Below, in pieces: positions 1 through 8,829 of a stretch of 64,000 bases of DNA; the first letter of the stretch is position 1, and every line of letters starts with the position of its first letter. The position numbers and the translations under genes were made by a program. The stretch comes from Clostridium sp. CAG:710. GTDB taxonomy: Bacteria > Bacillota_I > Bacilli_A > RF39 > UBA660. The stretch spans positions 1 through 64,000 of the forward strand of contig HF996868.1 in NCBI GenBank assembly GCA_000432595.1, given 5' to 3'. Below the pieces are notes generated by a model. The model made no database searches and was not told the DNA's origin. It saw only the letters and a program-made list of their open reading frames with translations.

Positions 1-1599
1 ATATTTTTCTTTATTTCTTATTCTTTTTAAGCCTTCTTCACCATTTTTAGCTATTGTTAGTTTAGATATACCCCCTAGCTTTTTAGTAAGAAGCGTTCTT
101 TCTTCCTCATTATCATCAACAAGTAATATTTTAATCTTGTCTTCTGTTTTCTTATATTCATTAATTATATTATCAATTTTATCATTTGAACTAGCTATTT
201 TTTGGTCAACAATTAAAGTAAATTCTGAACCTTTATTTTTTTCACTTCTTACTGTAATTGTTCCTCCTATTAAGTTAACCATTTTTTTAGCTACATCTAA
301 TGTTACATTTGATTCATCAACTTTATCACTAATATCGTTTTCATCTGTTTTGCTTTGAAATAATTTATTTATATCTTCAGCATTTACACCAATTCCAGAA
401 TCTTTTACTGAAACAACTAATCTACATACATCAAAACTGACTATCGAATTCACATTTAATTCAACAAATCCTTCTTTTGTATATTTGATTGCATTTGATA
501 TTAATGCATTAATTATTTGTTTTAGTCTAATTGAATCTCCATATAACATTTCTGGAATTGCCTCATCAAAATTAGTTCTAAATTCCAACCCTTTTTCTGT
601 TGCTTCTTGTTTTGATCTTAATGTTATCTCTGTTAGCAAGTTCGCTACTTTATATTGGTTTTTAACTATTTTAATGTTTTTAGCATCTATTGTTGATACA
701 TCCATTACACCTCTTAGTATATAGGCAATTCTTTGTTGTGCATTTCTTATATCTATTACTTTTTCTTTTTCATCATCATTTAATTCATCTTCTAGTAACT
801 GTTCAGTTCTTTGTTCTATCATGTTAAGTGGATGTCTAATTTGTTGAGTAGTATTAAATATAAATATTGATTTATCATTGTTGTTTTTTTCAACCAATGA
901 TTTAGTTTTAGTTAATTCTTCAATCATTTTTATATCTGGATTTTCAATTGTAAAATACATTAAAAAGGTTACAAATGTTTCCATAGAAGTCATAAGTAAT
1001 AATCCTGGATTTAACTTTTGAATTATCATAACAACGGTACCTATTATTATAAAGGCAAATAATGGTAAATATTTTTTATTTTTAATTTCTTTAAAGTTTT
1101 TAAACATTTCTATTAAGCAGATGCAAATATAGACAGGTATTAATATGTATAGTAGGTTTGCACTTGGTCCAAATGAATAAGCTATTGTACCTTTACTAAA
1201 ATAATTTAGTGGTAGGATAAATATTAATATCGCAATTACTACATATATTACTGTTAGTATATTGAATATGTTTTTAAAATACTTTTCTTTTGATTCTTTA
1301 TCTGATTCTTTCTTACTATATGATATTACAAATGTATATGCAGTAAAAAATGAAATCCACGTTAAATAATATATTAATAATGCTTTTGAGATAAAATCAT
1401 TTAATATTGGAAATGCATCTCTATGTAATATCGATGTATAACAACTTACTCCTAGTACTACGCCTACTAAATTACTTATTATTAAGTAACTATATATTTT
1501 GTTCTCTAATGTTTGTATTCTCTTTTTTGAAAAAAACATTATTGTTAGAAGAACACTATAGAAAAAACTACATGCTGAAAATGTAAAACCAGCGCTCAT
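1..1599 (-). CDS. Hybrid sensor histidine kinase, 3' end outside window
   Basis: Open frame of 533 codons with no stop before the window edge. An ATG at 1599 follows the ribosome site AGGAGTG. The first ~210 residues form several hydrophobic membrane segments. A HisKA-type helix follows, with the likely phosphorylated His256 in the motif QQIRHPLN. A HATPase domain has the N-box NALISNAIKYT and the G1 box KDSGIGV. Beyond that a receiver domain begins with ILLVDDNEEE, whose acidic pair fits the phosphoacceptor pocket. The protein should sense a membrane or extracellular signal and pass phosphate to its own receiver or a partner regulator. The signal is unknown and the partner may lie beyond position 1. 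The family call is firm, the role is not. Confidence 0.88.
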   Translation of the reverse strand, partial: MSAGFTFSACSFFYSVLLTIMFFSKKRIQTLENKIYSYLIISNLVGVVLGVSCYTSILHRDAFPILNDFISKALLIYYLTWISFFTAYTFVISYSKKESDKESKEKYFKNIFNILTVIYVVIAILIFILPLNYFSKGTIAYSFGPSANLLYILIPVYICICLIEMFKNFKEIKNKKYLPLFAFIIIGTVVMIIQKLNPGLLLMTSMETFVTFLMYFTIENPDIKMIEELTKTKSLVEKNNNDKSIFIFNTTQQIRHPLNMIEQRTEQLLEDELNDDEKEKVIDIRNAQQRIAYILRGVMDVSTIDAKNIKIVKNQYKVANLLTEITLRSKQEATEKGLEFRTNFDEAIPEMLYGDSIRLKQIINALISNAIKYTKEGFVELNVNSIVSFDVCRLVVSVKDSGIGVNAEDINKLFQSKTDENDISDKVDESNVTLDVAKKMVNLIGGTITVRSEKNKGSEFTLIVDQKIASSNDKIDNIINEYKKTEDKIKILLVDDNEEERTLLTKKLGGISKLTIAKNGEEGLKRIRNKEKY

Positions 1600-1621
1600 G
1601 ATTATCACTCCTATCTTACAA

Positions 1622-1650
1622 AGATTATAACATAAAATATATAACAATTA
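1622..1650 (-). promoter_or_regulatory. Probable promoter of the histidine kinase
   Basis: On the minus strand a consensus -10 TATAAT lies about 25 bases upstream of the kinase ATG. A poor -35 (TTTAAT) sits 17 bases before it. Supported only by motif and position. Confidence 0.4.
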
Positions 1651-1671
1651 AACTCATTTTACTTAATTAAC

Positions 1672-1703
1672 CAAAAAAATAATCAATACATTAAGTATTG
1701 ATT
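1672..1703 (-). terminator. Rho-independent terminator after the AMP-binding enzyme
   Basis: A perfect 9-bp stem (AATCAATAC / GTATTGATT, 5-base loop) is followed on the minus strand by a run of seven T. It lies just past the stop of the gene at 1720-3513 and separates it from the histidine kinase. Confidence 0.8.
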
Positions 1704-1719
1704 ATAATAATTTTATTAA

Positions 1720-3513
1720 CTATTTTATTGTTTTTACAAGTTGAGTTATTTTTACATCACTAGCATTTGCATTTTCAATTCCTGTTGATTCAAGTTTTTT
1801 AAAATCTACTTTTCCTGCTGGTGTCATAGGAATTTTATCTGTAAATTCATAGAAGTATGCTACATCTCTTTCTGGTAGATTTTCACTGCATAGCTTTTCT
1901 AACTCTTCTTGAATTTCTTTTTCATATCCCTTAAATTCATCTTTTAATACTACAACTGCTTTTGGTAGTTTTCCTTGTTGGTTATTAATACTATCAACAC
2001 CAACTACTGCACATTCGCTTACTGCTTTATGAGTTGCTAAAACGTTTGCTATTCTTGATGGGAATACATTGTGACCATCTGCTCTTACTATCATACTTTT
2101 GTTTCTTGCTAAGTGATAGAACAATCCATTCTCATCAATGTAACCTAAGTCTCCAGTTTTTATCCATTTTTTACCATTTTCATCAGTAAAGAATACTTTT
2201 TTATTTTCTTCTTCATTATTTAAATATCCAAGCATTACACTAGGTCCAGAAAAATACCATTCACCAGTCTCATTTGGAGTATTAATTACTTCTTTTGTTT
2301 TAGGATCTCTTATTTCCGCTTCTACTAAAGGTAGTGGAATTCCAACACTTCCTAATTCGTTGCATTCATTTCTTATACAAACACAAACAGCGGATGATAA
2401 TTCTGTCATTCCATATCCTTTTGCCAATCTTGTTTCACATTTATGTGCTTCTAAGAATGCATTAACTTTCTTTTCTAACTCAATATTTGTTGCATCTCCA
2501 CCAGCACCTGGACTAATTAGGAATGATAAATCTTTTCCTTCTAGTTTTTGTGACTCTAATAGTGGTTCATAATGTGTTGGTACTCCCATAAAATGTGCTG
2601 GTTTATATTTTAATAAAAGTTCATCAAATTTTGTAGGATCAAATTGTGGAATTAAAACATCTGTCATGCCTAATGATAATGGCATATGAATTCCAGCAAT
2701 TAGACCATATGCTAAGAATGGTGGCATAATATCTAAAAATACTTGTCCTGGTTCATTTTTTATTCCACAGTGTTTATATTCTAATGCAACTGAGTTGATG
2801 TTTTCATTTGAAAGCATAACACCTTTTGGTACTCCTGTAGTTCCACCAGTTCTCTCAATAACAGCAACAGCATCTTTTTCAAAGGCTACTTTTTCTGCTT
2901 TTGTTCCTCTTCCTTGTTTTATGAAATCGTGCCATTTTAAATACTTACCATTATCTGGAATTGGTTGTGAAATACCACTTTCGAAGTCTTTTTCTTCTCT
3001 TTTCTTATATCCAATATTTAGTAATAAAGGTAGAGAATCTGCAGGTGAGACTGCTATAATCTTATCAATATTTATCTCATCCATTATTTCGTCAATTTTT
3101 TGATGGTATGAATCAACTATTACAACCAAATTTGATTCTGCCTCATTTATTGCATCTTTTATCATTTTAGCTGGCGTTCTTGGATCAATTGGTTGTACAA
3201 CTGCTCCAATTTTATTTACTCCATATATAGAATAAATTGTTTCTGGTAATGTTGGCATTACAAGTGTTACAACATCCCCTTTTTTAACACCCATTGCTTT
3301 ATAAGCATCTGCAGCTGCATCAATATTTTTAACTAAGTTTCTATAACTTATCTTTCTGTCAAAATAATTTAATGCGGTTACATTTTTATATCCTTTTGCT
3401 CCTTCAGTTATATATTCATATAATGTTTTGCTTGGTACTTGTAATTTTAATGCTTCTTCTGAATAAAATTTTTTGTACCTTTCTGTTAATTTGATATTAT
3501 TAATACTACTCAT
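1720..3513 (-). CDS. AMP-forming acyl-CoA synthetase / ANL-superfamily adenylate-forming enzyme
   Basis: A 597-residue protein with the ANL-superfamily motifs in order. The phosphate-binding loop is TGGTTGVPKG (about 218-227), the A5 motif is GYGMTELSS, the A7 motif contains KTGDLGY, and the C-terminal PAGKVDF carries the catalytic lysine near 568. Family members activate a carboxylate with ATP and usually transfer it to CoA or a carrier thiol. The size and the N-terminal segment resemble acyl-CoA ligases, but the sequence alone does not give the substrate. It has its own promoter and terminator, so it is probably monocistronic. A carrier-protein ligase is the main alternative. Confidence 0.88.
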   Translation of the reverse strand: MSSINNIKLTERYKKFYSEEALKLQVPSKTLYEYITEGAKGYKNVTALNYFDRKISYRNLVKNIDAAADAYKAMGVKKGDVVTLVMPTLPETIYSIYGVNKIGAVVQPIDPRTPAKMIKDAINEAESNLVVIVDSYHQKIDEIMDEINIDKIIAVSPADSLPLLLNIGYKKREEKDFESGISQPIPDNGKYLKWHDFIKQGRGTKAEKVAFEKDAVAVIERTGGTTGVPKGVMLSNENINSVALEYKHCGIKNEPGQVFLDIMPPFLAYGLIAGIHMPLSLGMTDVLIPQFDPTKFDELLLKYKPAHFMGVPTHYEPLLESQKLEGKDLSFLISPGAGGDATNIELEKKVNAFLEAHKCETRLAKGYGMTELSSAVCVCIRNECNELGSVGIPLPLVEAEIRDPKTKEVINTPNETGEWYFSGPSVMLGYLNNEEENKKVFFTDENGKKWIKTGDLGYIDENGLFYHLARNKSMIVRADGHNVFPSRIANVLATHKAVSECAVVGVDSINNQQGKLPKAVVVLKDEFKGYEKEIQEELEKLCSENLPERDVAYFYEFTDKIPMTPAGKVDFKKLESTGIENANASDVKITQLVKTIK

Positions 3514-3567
3514 TAATATTTCCCCCTTGGTTTGATTATTTTATACTACTTAATACTACATTTTGTT

Positions 3568-3596
3568 ATGTTATCACAATTTTGTTTTTTTGTCAA
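3568..3596 (-). promoter_or_regulatory. Sigma-A-type promoter of the AMP-binding enzyme
   Basis: The minus strand reads TTGACA, 17 bases, TAACAT. The -35 hexamer directly abuts the stop codon of the upstream DUF2207 gene. A strong ribosome site (AAGGGGG) precedes the ATG at 3513. Confidence 0.75.
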
Positions 3597-5531
3597 TTAG
3601 AAGCGTCCTCCTCCACTGCCTCCGCCGAAGCCACCGCCTCCAAATGAAGAGCCACCTCCATATCCTCCACTACTACTATCTGAAGAACTTGCAAGCTCAT
3701 GTGTAGATATTGTTCCTCTTGCGGATGAAAAGCTACTATTTACTGCATTTGTCATTGAATTTGAAAAATAATAGTTGTCAAAATATAAATATGTAAAATC
3801 AATGTTATCACTATAATTCATTCTTTCTAGATTCATTTTCATTGCATTTTGAACTTTTACTGCCAATCCAAACATTGTTGCATATACTAAATATCTTTCC
3901 CATAATTTGATTTCTGGTAAATCTTTTTCATCTAATCTACCAAAGTCCGCTAGAAAGTTTTTAAGTCCTTTCCATTTATGATACTGTTCATTTCCTTTTT
4001 TTGTTCTTTTAGTGGCAGATGAGAAATAGATTATTGCTAGTATACCAAATAAATCCATTAGTAATACTCTACCCATGTTTGATCCACATAGAAGTGCTAA
4101 GAATGTAATTGGTATAAATATTAATGAATACAAAATACAATTAGTTTTTTCCTTTTTCGTATTTTCATAAAATTCTTCTGTTTCTGCTTCCGACTCGCAT
4201 GCATAACGCCAACCGTCATAACCACTTATAAGCCTTTTTGCGTTATTATAGTCTTTTGAAAACTCTTTCATATCTCCCAAGATTACATAATCACCATTTC
4301 CAACTGTTCCTATCAATAAATTAAATAGTTTTTTTTCACTAGTTGAAAGTGTATCTAAATTAAAGTTCATGTTCCTTGAAAGCTTATAATCTTTTTGTTG
4401 CTTATTTTTAAACAATCCTTTTTTATCTATAGTTACTTCTTCTATTGTAATTGCTTTTTTTCTTATTAAATCAAGTATTCCTGCATTGAAACTTAAATTG
4501 TTAATACTCTTATTCATTAAATAGCTTACTGTTGAAGGAGTATACTCCTCAGGAAAATCTCTAAAGTATTTTCCATTAAATTCACTTCTATATTCTTTAT
4601 CATTTTTATTATAAAACTTATATACTATTACAATAAGTCCAATAAGCCATATTCCTAGTAAGATTTCCATTATTATCGCAAGTGTTTGTAACATTTTTTC
4701 TCTTTTTCTTGCAGCTTCTCTTAATTTATTTGCATAATTTGCTCTTTCTTTTTCTACTTCAAGTATCTTACCTAGTCCATCGACATTTGATTTTTTTGTA
4801 GCATTTGGTACTATACTTTTGTCAAATACAACACGACCATCTACTGCATTTTCTTTATATAATGTCTCATATGTTATTTCTACTGATTTATCATCTATTA
4901 TTCTATTCTTTCCATTTAGTGGACCATGTGAAAATATTCTTAATTCTTTGCTTGAAGATGGAAGATTTATACGAATTATTAAATTGCTTATGTCCTCTTG
5001 ATAATCTGTACCTATAAAGTCATGAGCTAATTCTGCGATATCATTGTGTACTACAACTAAGTCTTTTAATGTATATGTTACTAATGAAGCTCTTTTATAT
5101 ACTGAAGGTTGATAACTCAATATTTCTATTCCTTCACTATTTGTAGTTTTAGTATAAACTCCATAGTCTCCTTTTTCTGCGCTATTTACTAATACAAATT
5201 CTCTATTTTTATTATTAATAATAGAAAAATCTGTTGTAGTAAATTTTACATCATATACTTTTACATCTGTTAATGCACTTGCATTATATATATCACTGCC
5301 CTCAAAACTTGATTTACTTCCATCAAATTTAGTAAGTCCATTACTTTTATATCTAATGTCTGTTTTATATCCATTATATTCTCCATCCATTAGTTTTAAT
5401 TCTTTTACTTCTGCATCACCATTATCTAATACGTTTACCTCTATATAATATCTAGTTGTTCCATCTGCATATACAAATATAGGTAAAAGCATTATAAATA
5501 AACTAAATAATATAAATCTAATTTTTTTCAT
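3597..5531 (-). CDS. DUF2207-family membrane protein with glycine-rich C-terminus
   Basis: A signal peptide (FILFSLFIMLLPIFVYA) is followed by an extracytoplasmic beta-rich region of about 250 residues typical of DUF2207. A membrane helix lies near 290-310, a cytoplasmic stretch follows, and a second hydrophobic pair lies near 455-495. The last ~25 residues are nearly all Gly and Ser with a terminal Arg-Phe, a common ending in this family. An in-frame ATG at 5537 is only two bases from the AAAGG ribosome site, while the ATG at 5531 has 7-8 bases, so I chose 5531. The gene follows lemA, the usual partner of DUF2207 proteins. The molecular function is not established. Confidence 0.85.
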   Translation of the reverse strand: MKKIRFILFSLFIMLLPIFVYADGTTRYYIEVNVLDNGDAEVKELKLMDGEYNGYKTDIRYKSNGLTKFDGSKSSFEGSDIYNASALTDVKVYDVKFTTTDFSIINNKNREFVLVNSAEKGDYGVYTKTTNSEGIEILSYQPSVYKRASLVTYTLKDLVVVHNDIAELAHDFIGTDYQEDISNLIIRINLPSSSKELRIFSHGPLNGKNRIIDDKSVEITYETLYKENAVDGRVVFDKSIVPNATKKSNVDGLGKILEVEKERANYANKLREAARKREKMLQTLAIIMEILLGIWLIGLIVIVYKFYNKNDKEYRSEFNGKYFRDFPEEYTPSTVSYLMNKSINNLSFNAGILDLIRKKAITIEEVTIDKKGLFKNKQQKDYKLSRNMNFNLDTLSTSEKKLFNLLIGTVGNGDYVILGDMKEFSKDYNNAKRLISGYDGWRYACESEAETEEFYENTKKEKTNCILYSLIFIPITFLALLCGSNMGRVLLMDLFGILAIIYFSSATKRTKKGNEQYHKWKGLKNFLADFGRLDEKDLPEIKLWERYLVYATMFGLAVKVQNAMKMNLERMNYSDNIDFTYLYFDNYYFSNSMTNAVNSSFSSARGTISTHELASSSDSSSGGYGGGSSFGGGGFGGGSGGGRF

Positions 5532-5547
5532 AAACATACCTTTCTTT

Positions 5548-5575
5548 AAAAAAAGACTTACAAAAGTAAGTCTTT
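5548..5575 (-). terminator. Terminator or attenuator between lemA and the DUF2207 gene
   Basis: A perfect 10-bp stem (AAAGACTTAC / GTAAGTCTTT) with a 4-base loop overlaps the lemA stop codon. It is followed on the minus strand by a T-rich run. The downstream gene starts only 17 bases later and I see no clear promoter, so it probably tunes the lemA:DUF2207 ratio rather than ending all transcription. Confidence 0.7.
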
Positions 5576-6134
5576 AGAAGCTAACCTTTGGTGCTTTTCT
5601 TTCTGATTCATTATCTAATTTAAAGAATTCATTTTGCTTAAATCCAAAGATATTTGCGATAATATTTGTTGGAAACATTTCAACTTTATTATTATAAGAT
5701 AGTACTGTATCATTATAAAATTGTCTAGCATATGAAATTTTTTCTTCAACTTCTTTTAAATCAGATTGTAATGATAAAAAGTTTTGATTAGCTTTTAATT
5801 CTGGATATGCTTCTGATAGTGCAAATAATTTATTTAATGCTCCTGTGATTTGGTTGTTTGCCTCAATTTCTTCAGCTGGTGTATTTGCAGATGCAAATGC
5901 GTTTCTAGCGTTAATTACTGCCTCAAGGGTGTCTTTTTCATGCTTTGCATATCCTTTTACTGTCTCAACTAAATTAGGAATTAGATCTACTCTTTTTTTC
6001 AATTGAACATCTATTTGTGCCCATTGATCTTTCACCTTATTCCTTGCCATTACCAATCCATTATATGCTCCAATTACATATAAAACTAGTAATACTAAAA
6101 TTACAATTATGATTATCCACCACATATTTTTCAC
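5574..6134 (-). CDS. lemA: LemA family protein
   Basis: A 186-residue protein with one N-terminal membrane helix (about 4-25), then the LemA signature NGLVMARNKVKDQWAQIDVQLKKR and a long helical body with the family motifs LIPNLVETVKGYAKHE and ISYARQFYNDTV. The length matches the family. LemA proteins are membrane-anchored helical-bundle proteins of poorly defined function, often next to DUF2207 or TPM-type genes. Here the partner DUF2207 gene follows in the same operon, separated by an attenuator-like hairpin. Confidence 0.93.
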   Translation of the reverse strand: MKNMWWIIIIVILVLLVLYVIGAYNGLVMARNKVKDQWAQIDVQLKKRVDLIPNLVETVKGYAKHEKDTLEAVINARNAFASANTPAEEIEANNQITGALNKLFALSEAYPELKANQNFLSLQSDLKEVEEKISYARQFYNDTVLSYNNKVEMFPTNIIANIFGFKQNEFFKLDNESERKAPKVSF

Positions 6135-6173
6135 CTCACTTTAATTATACTTTAATTTTATATTAAAGCAAAC

Positions 6174-8213
6174 CTATTTATTAAACTTTTTTATTATTTT
6201 TAATGTATTTAATATTGTTATAAGTGTTACACCTGTATCTGCGAATACTGCCCACCACATGGTAGTAATACCAAATACACTTAGTGATAATATAATTATT
6301 TTTACCGAGATTGCAAAAATTAGGTTTTGTTTTATAATTTTATTTGTATATTTTGATATATCTATACCTTTATTTATTTTTTCAAGATCATCATTCATTA
6401 TTACTATATCACTTGCTTCTATTGCAGATGATGAACCTATTCCTCCCATTGATATGCCTATATCTGCTCGTTTTAAAAGTGGCGCATCATTTATTCCATC
6501 TCCAACGAATGCAATTACATCATTATCGCTCTTTATCTTTTCATATTCACAATATTTATCATTCGGTAGCATTTCATACTCTACATTTTCTATTCCTAGC
6601 TTTTTTTGTATTTCTAGAGCAGTAGATTTTTTATCTCCAGTAAACATATATGTAGTTATACCTGCTTTATGTAGTTTTTCTATAAAGCTTTTTGCATTTT
6701 CTTTTATACCATCATCTATTATTATAGATGCTATATGTTTACCATTTATATTTACATGTAGACTTGCTTCTTTGCTACAATCATCACATAGTTTTATAGT
6801 TCCAACTTTTATATGATTTTCTCCTAGGTCATATTCAATCCCTTTACCAGTTAGTTCCTTGTATTCTTTCACATCTTTATTTGTGTATTTTTTATCAAAG
6901 AATTTAATTAGTGATTGTGCGATTGGATGATTTGATAATGACTCGCCTTTTATTAATATTTCAATTATTTGTTCTTCTGTATAACTATCATCATATATTT
7001 TTATTTTTTGTACATTAAATGTTCCTGTAGTTAGTGTTCCTGTTTTATCAAAAACTATTTTATTTACCCTAGATAAGTTATCTAAATAGTTACTTCCCTT
7101 TACTAAAATACCGTTTTTTGATGATACACCAATACCTGTAAAATATGATAGTGGTACTGATATTGCTATTGCACAAGGACAAGATATAACTAAGAATGTA
7201 AGTGCTCTATATATGCTTTCTCCTAATCCTAAATTAGTAAATATGGATAATACTATTACTACTAGTATTGCAATTGTTAAAACTAATGGAGTATATATTT
7301 TGCTTAATCTTGATACTAGTGTTTCTGTGTGTGCTTTTTTATCACTTGCATCTTCTACTAATTCTAGTATCTTAGCAACTGTCGAGTCTTTAAATTCTGT
7401 GGTTGCCTTTATATATATTATATCCCCTATATTTATAGTGCCCGATAATACCCTGTCTTTTTTTCCTACATTTACTGGGAGCGATTCTCCTGTTAGTGCA
7501 GATGTATCAAGCAATGTAGAACCCTCTGTAATTATTCCATCTACTGGTATTTTTTCTCCTTTTTTTACAATTAAGATATCTCCTTTTTTTACTTGCTCTA
7601 CATCTACTTTAACTACATTTTCCCCAATTAATTTATTTGTGTAATCTTGTTTTATATCAAGTAAGTCTTTTATAGATCTTCTTGTGTTATTAATTGCTTT
7701 TTCTTCTAGAATTTTACCTAGAATATATAGTGCTACTACCATAATACCTTCTAAGTCATCACCTAGTAAAAATGCCCCTAGACACGATATTGTTATTAAT
7801 GCATTTTCGTTTATTGTTTTATTTCTTATTAATGTTTTTGCTGCATTTATAAATGGTCTATATAATAGTAGTATATACCCTATAATTACAAGTATTTTAT
7901 TTAGTTTAAATGGAAGTGTTATTAACGTTCCTAATACTCCTAGTACTACTCCTAATACAAGATTTAATATATGATATTCCTTGCTTTGTTTTACATCTTC
8001 TAAAGATGTTATTCTTGCATCTGGTTCTATATTATTTACTAGTCTATTTATTTCTTCTAATGATATTTTATTATCACTTTCAAATGATATTTTTGATGTA
8101 GAAAAATTAACTATTACATTATTTAATCTTTCATCTTTACTTAGCCCTTCTTCTATTTCTTTAGCACAGTTTGCACAATCTAAGTCTAGTATTTTATATT
8201 TGTATTTATTCAA
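6174..8213 (-). CDS. Zn/Cd/Pb-type P1B ATPase (metal efflux pump)
   Basis: The 679-residue protein begins with a heavy-metal-associated domain (CxxC at Cys13 and Cys16). It continues through TGES (241-244), the membrane CPC motif (345-347), the phosphorylated Asp389 in DKTGT, the HP motif (429-430) and GDGIND (571-576). CPC together with Asp659 in the last helix (FADTGVTL) fits the Zn/Cd/Pb class rather than copper pumps. The start is a TTG at 8213, inside the end of the TetR gene (8-base overlap), with the ribosome site AGAAGGG seven bases upstream. It is the last gene of the ABC-TetR operon and is presumably de-repressed with it. Metal specificity is inferred from motifs. Confidence 0.92.
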   Translation of the reverse strand: MNKYKYKILDLDCANCAKEIEEGLSKDERLNNVIVNFSTSKISFESDNKISLEEINRLVNNIEPDARITSLEDVKQSKEYHILNLVLGVVLGVLGTLITLPFKLNKILVIIGYILLLYRPFINAAKTLIRNKTINENALITISCLGAFLLGDDLEGIMVVALYILGKILEEKAINNTRRSIKDLLDIKQDYTNKLIGENVVKVDVEQVKKGDILIVKKGEKIPVDGIITEGSTLLDTSALTGESLPVNVGKKDRVLSGTINIGDIIYIKATTEFKDSTVAKILELVEDASDKKAHTETLVSRLSKIYTPLVLTIAILVVIVLSIFTNLGLGESIYRALTFLVISCPCAIAISVPLSYFTGIGVSSKNGILVKGSNYLDNLSRVNKIVFDKTGTLTTGTFNVQKIKIYDDSYTEEQIIEILIKGESLSNHPIAQSLIKFFDKKYTNKDVKEYKELTGKGIEYDLGENHIKVGTIKLCDDCSKEASLHVNINGKHIASIIIDDGIKENAKSFIEKLHKAGITTYMFTGDKKSTALEIQKKLGIENVEYEMLPNDKYCEYEKIKSDNDVIAFVGDGINDAPLLKRADIGISMGGIGSSSAIEASDIVIMNDDLEKINKGIDISKYTNKIIKQNLIFAISVKIIILSLSVFGITTMWWAVFADTGVTLITILNTLKIIKKFNK

Positions 8214-8820
8214 TTGTATTCCCTTCTTTCAATAGTCTTAAAATTACATCTATTACTTCTTTTTTCATAATAGTATAATCAATATTATTATGTCTATGAT
8301 ATACAACTTCATGACAGTAATTATCAACAAGTCCTATACATATGTGGACTTTTTCATTTATATTTTTACTATTTAAGTTATTCTTTTTTAGTATTTCTAC
8401 TATTTTTTTGGTCATATCCAATTCATTTTTATTGAATATTTCTGCGATTTCTTGATCAATATGACTCATTGACATTAATTCTTCGTGAGCTTTTTTTGAA
8501 ATTTTATGAGATTTTATAAAGTTATCTATTACATTTTCTAGAATTTGTTTTAGGTTTTCACCTACATTATCAATATCTAGGACATCTGTTATTGGAAACA
8601 TTATTCCTTCTGAATAGTGTTTTACACCTTCTATAAAAATATCGTGCTTGTTTTCAAAATACTGATAAATAATTCCAGTTGATACTTCTGCATATTTTGC
8701 GATATCTACACAATTTACATTGTGATAACCTTGTTCACACATCAATTCAAAGCCTTTTTCAATTATTTTATTTTTCTTTTCAATAGAACTTTTTTTAATT
8801 GGCTCTCTTATATTTGACAT
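8206..8820 (-). CDS. TetR/AcrR-family transcriptional regulator
   Basis: About 204 residues. The N-terminal helix-turn-helix has the family pattern ADIAKYAEVSTGIIYQYFENKHDIF-like (seen here as VDIAKYAEVSTGIIYQYF), followed by a variable all-helical ligand domain. An in-frame GTG at 8829 is possible, but ATG 8820 has the better spacing from AGGTGAGG. It lies between the permease and the P-type ATPase, with a 9-base gap upstream and an 8-base overlap downstream. Two perfect palindromes flank the operon promoter near 11.95 kb and are its likely operators, implying autoregulation. The inducer is unknown: a metal or a transported amphiphile are both possible. Confidence 0.9.
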   Translation of the reverse strand: MSNIREPIKKSSIEKKNKIIEKGFELMCEQGYHNVNCVDIAKYAEVSTGIIYQYFENKHDIFIEGVKHYSEGIMFPITDVLDIDNVGENLKQILENVIDNFIKSHKISKKAHEELMSMSHIDQEIAEIFNKNELDMTKKIVEILKKNNLNSKNINEKVHICIGLVDNYCHEVVYHRHNNIDYTIMKKEVIDVILRLLKEGNTIE

Positions 8821-8829
8821 ATGCCTCAC

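Noticed and set aside
137..724. Short plus-strand frames in the first 1.6 kb
   Set aside because: They are antisense to the continuous histidine kinase frame on the minus strand.
3600..3680. GC-rich repetitive stretch as a regulatory repeat
   Set aside because: It encodes the glycine-rich C-terminus of the DUF2207 protein.
7213..7644. Plus-strand open frames opposite the P-type ATPase and other long minus-strand genes
   Set aside because: They mirror conserved coding sequence, lack ribosome sites and have compositions expected of antisense shadows.
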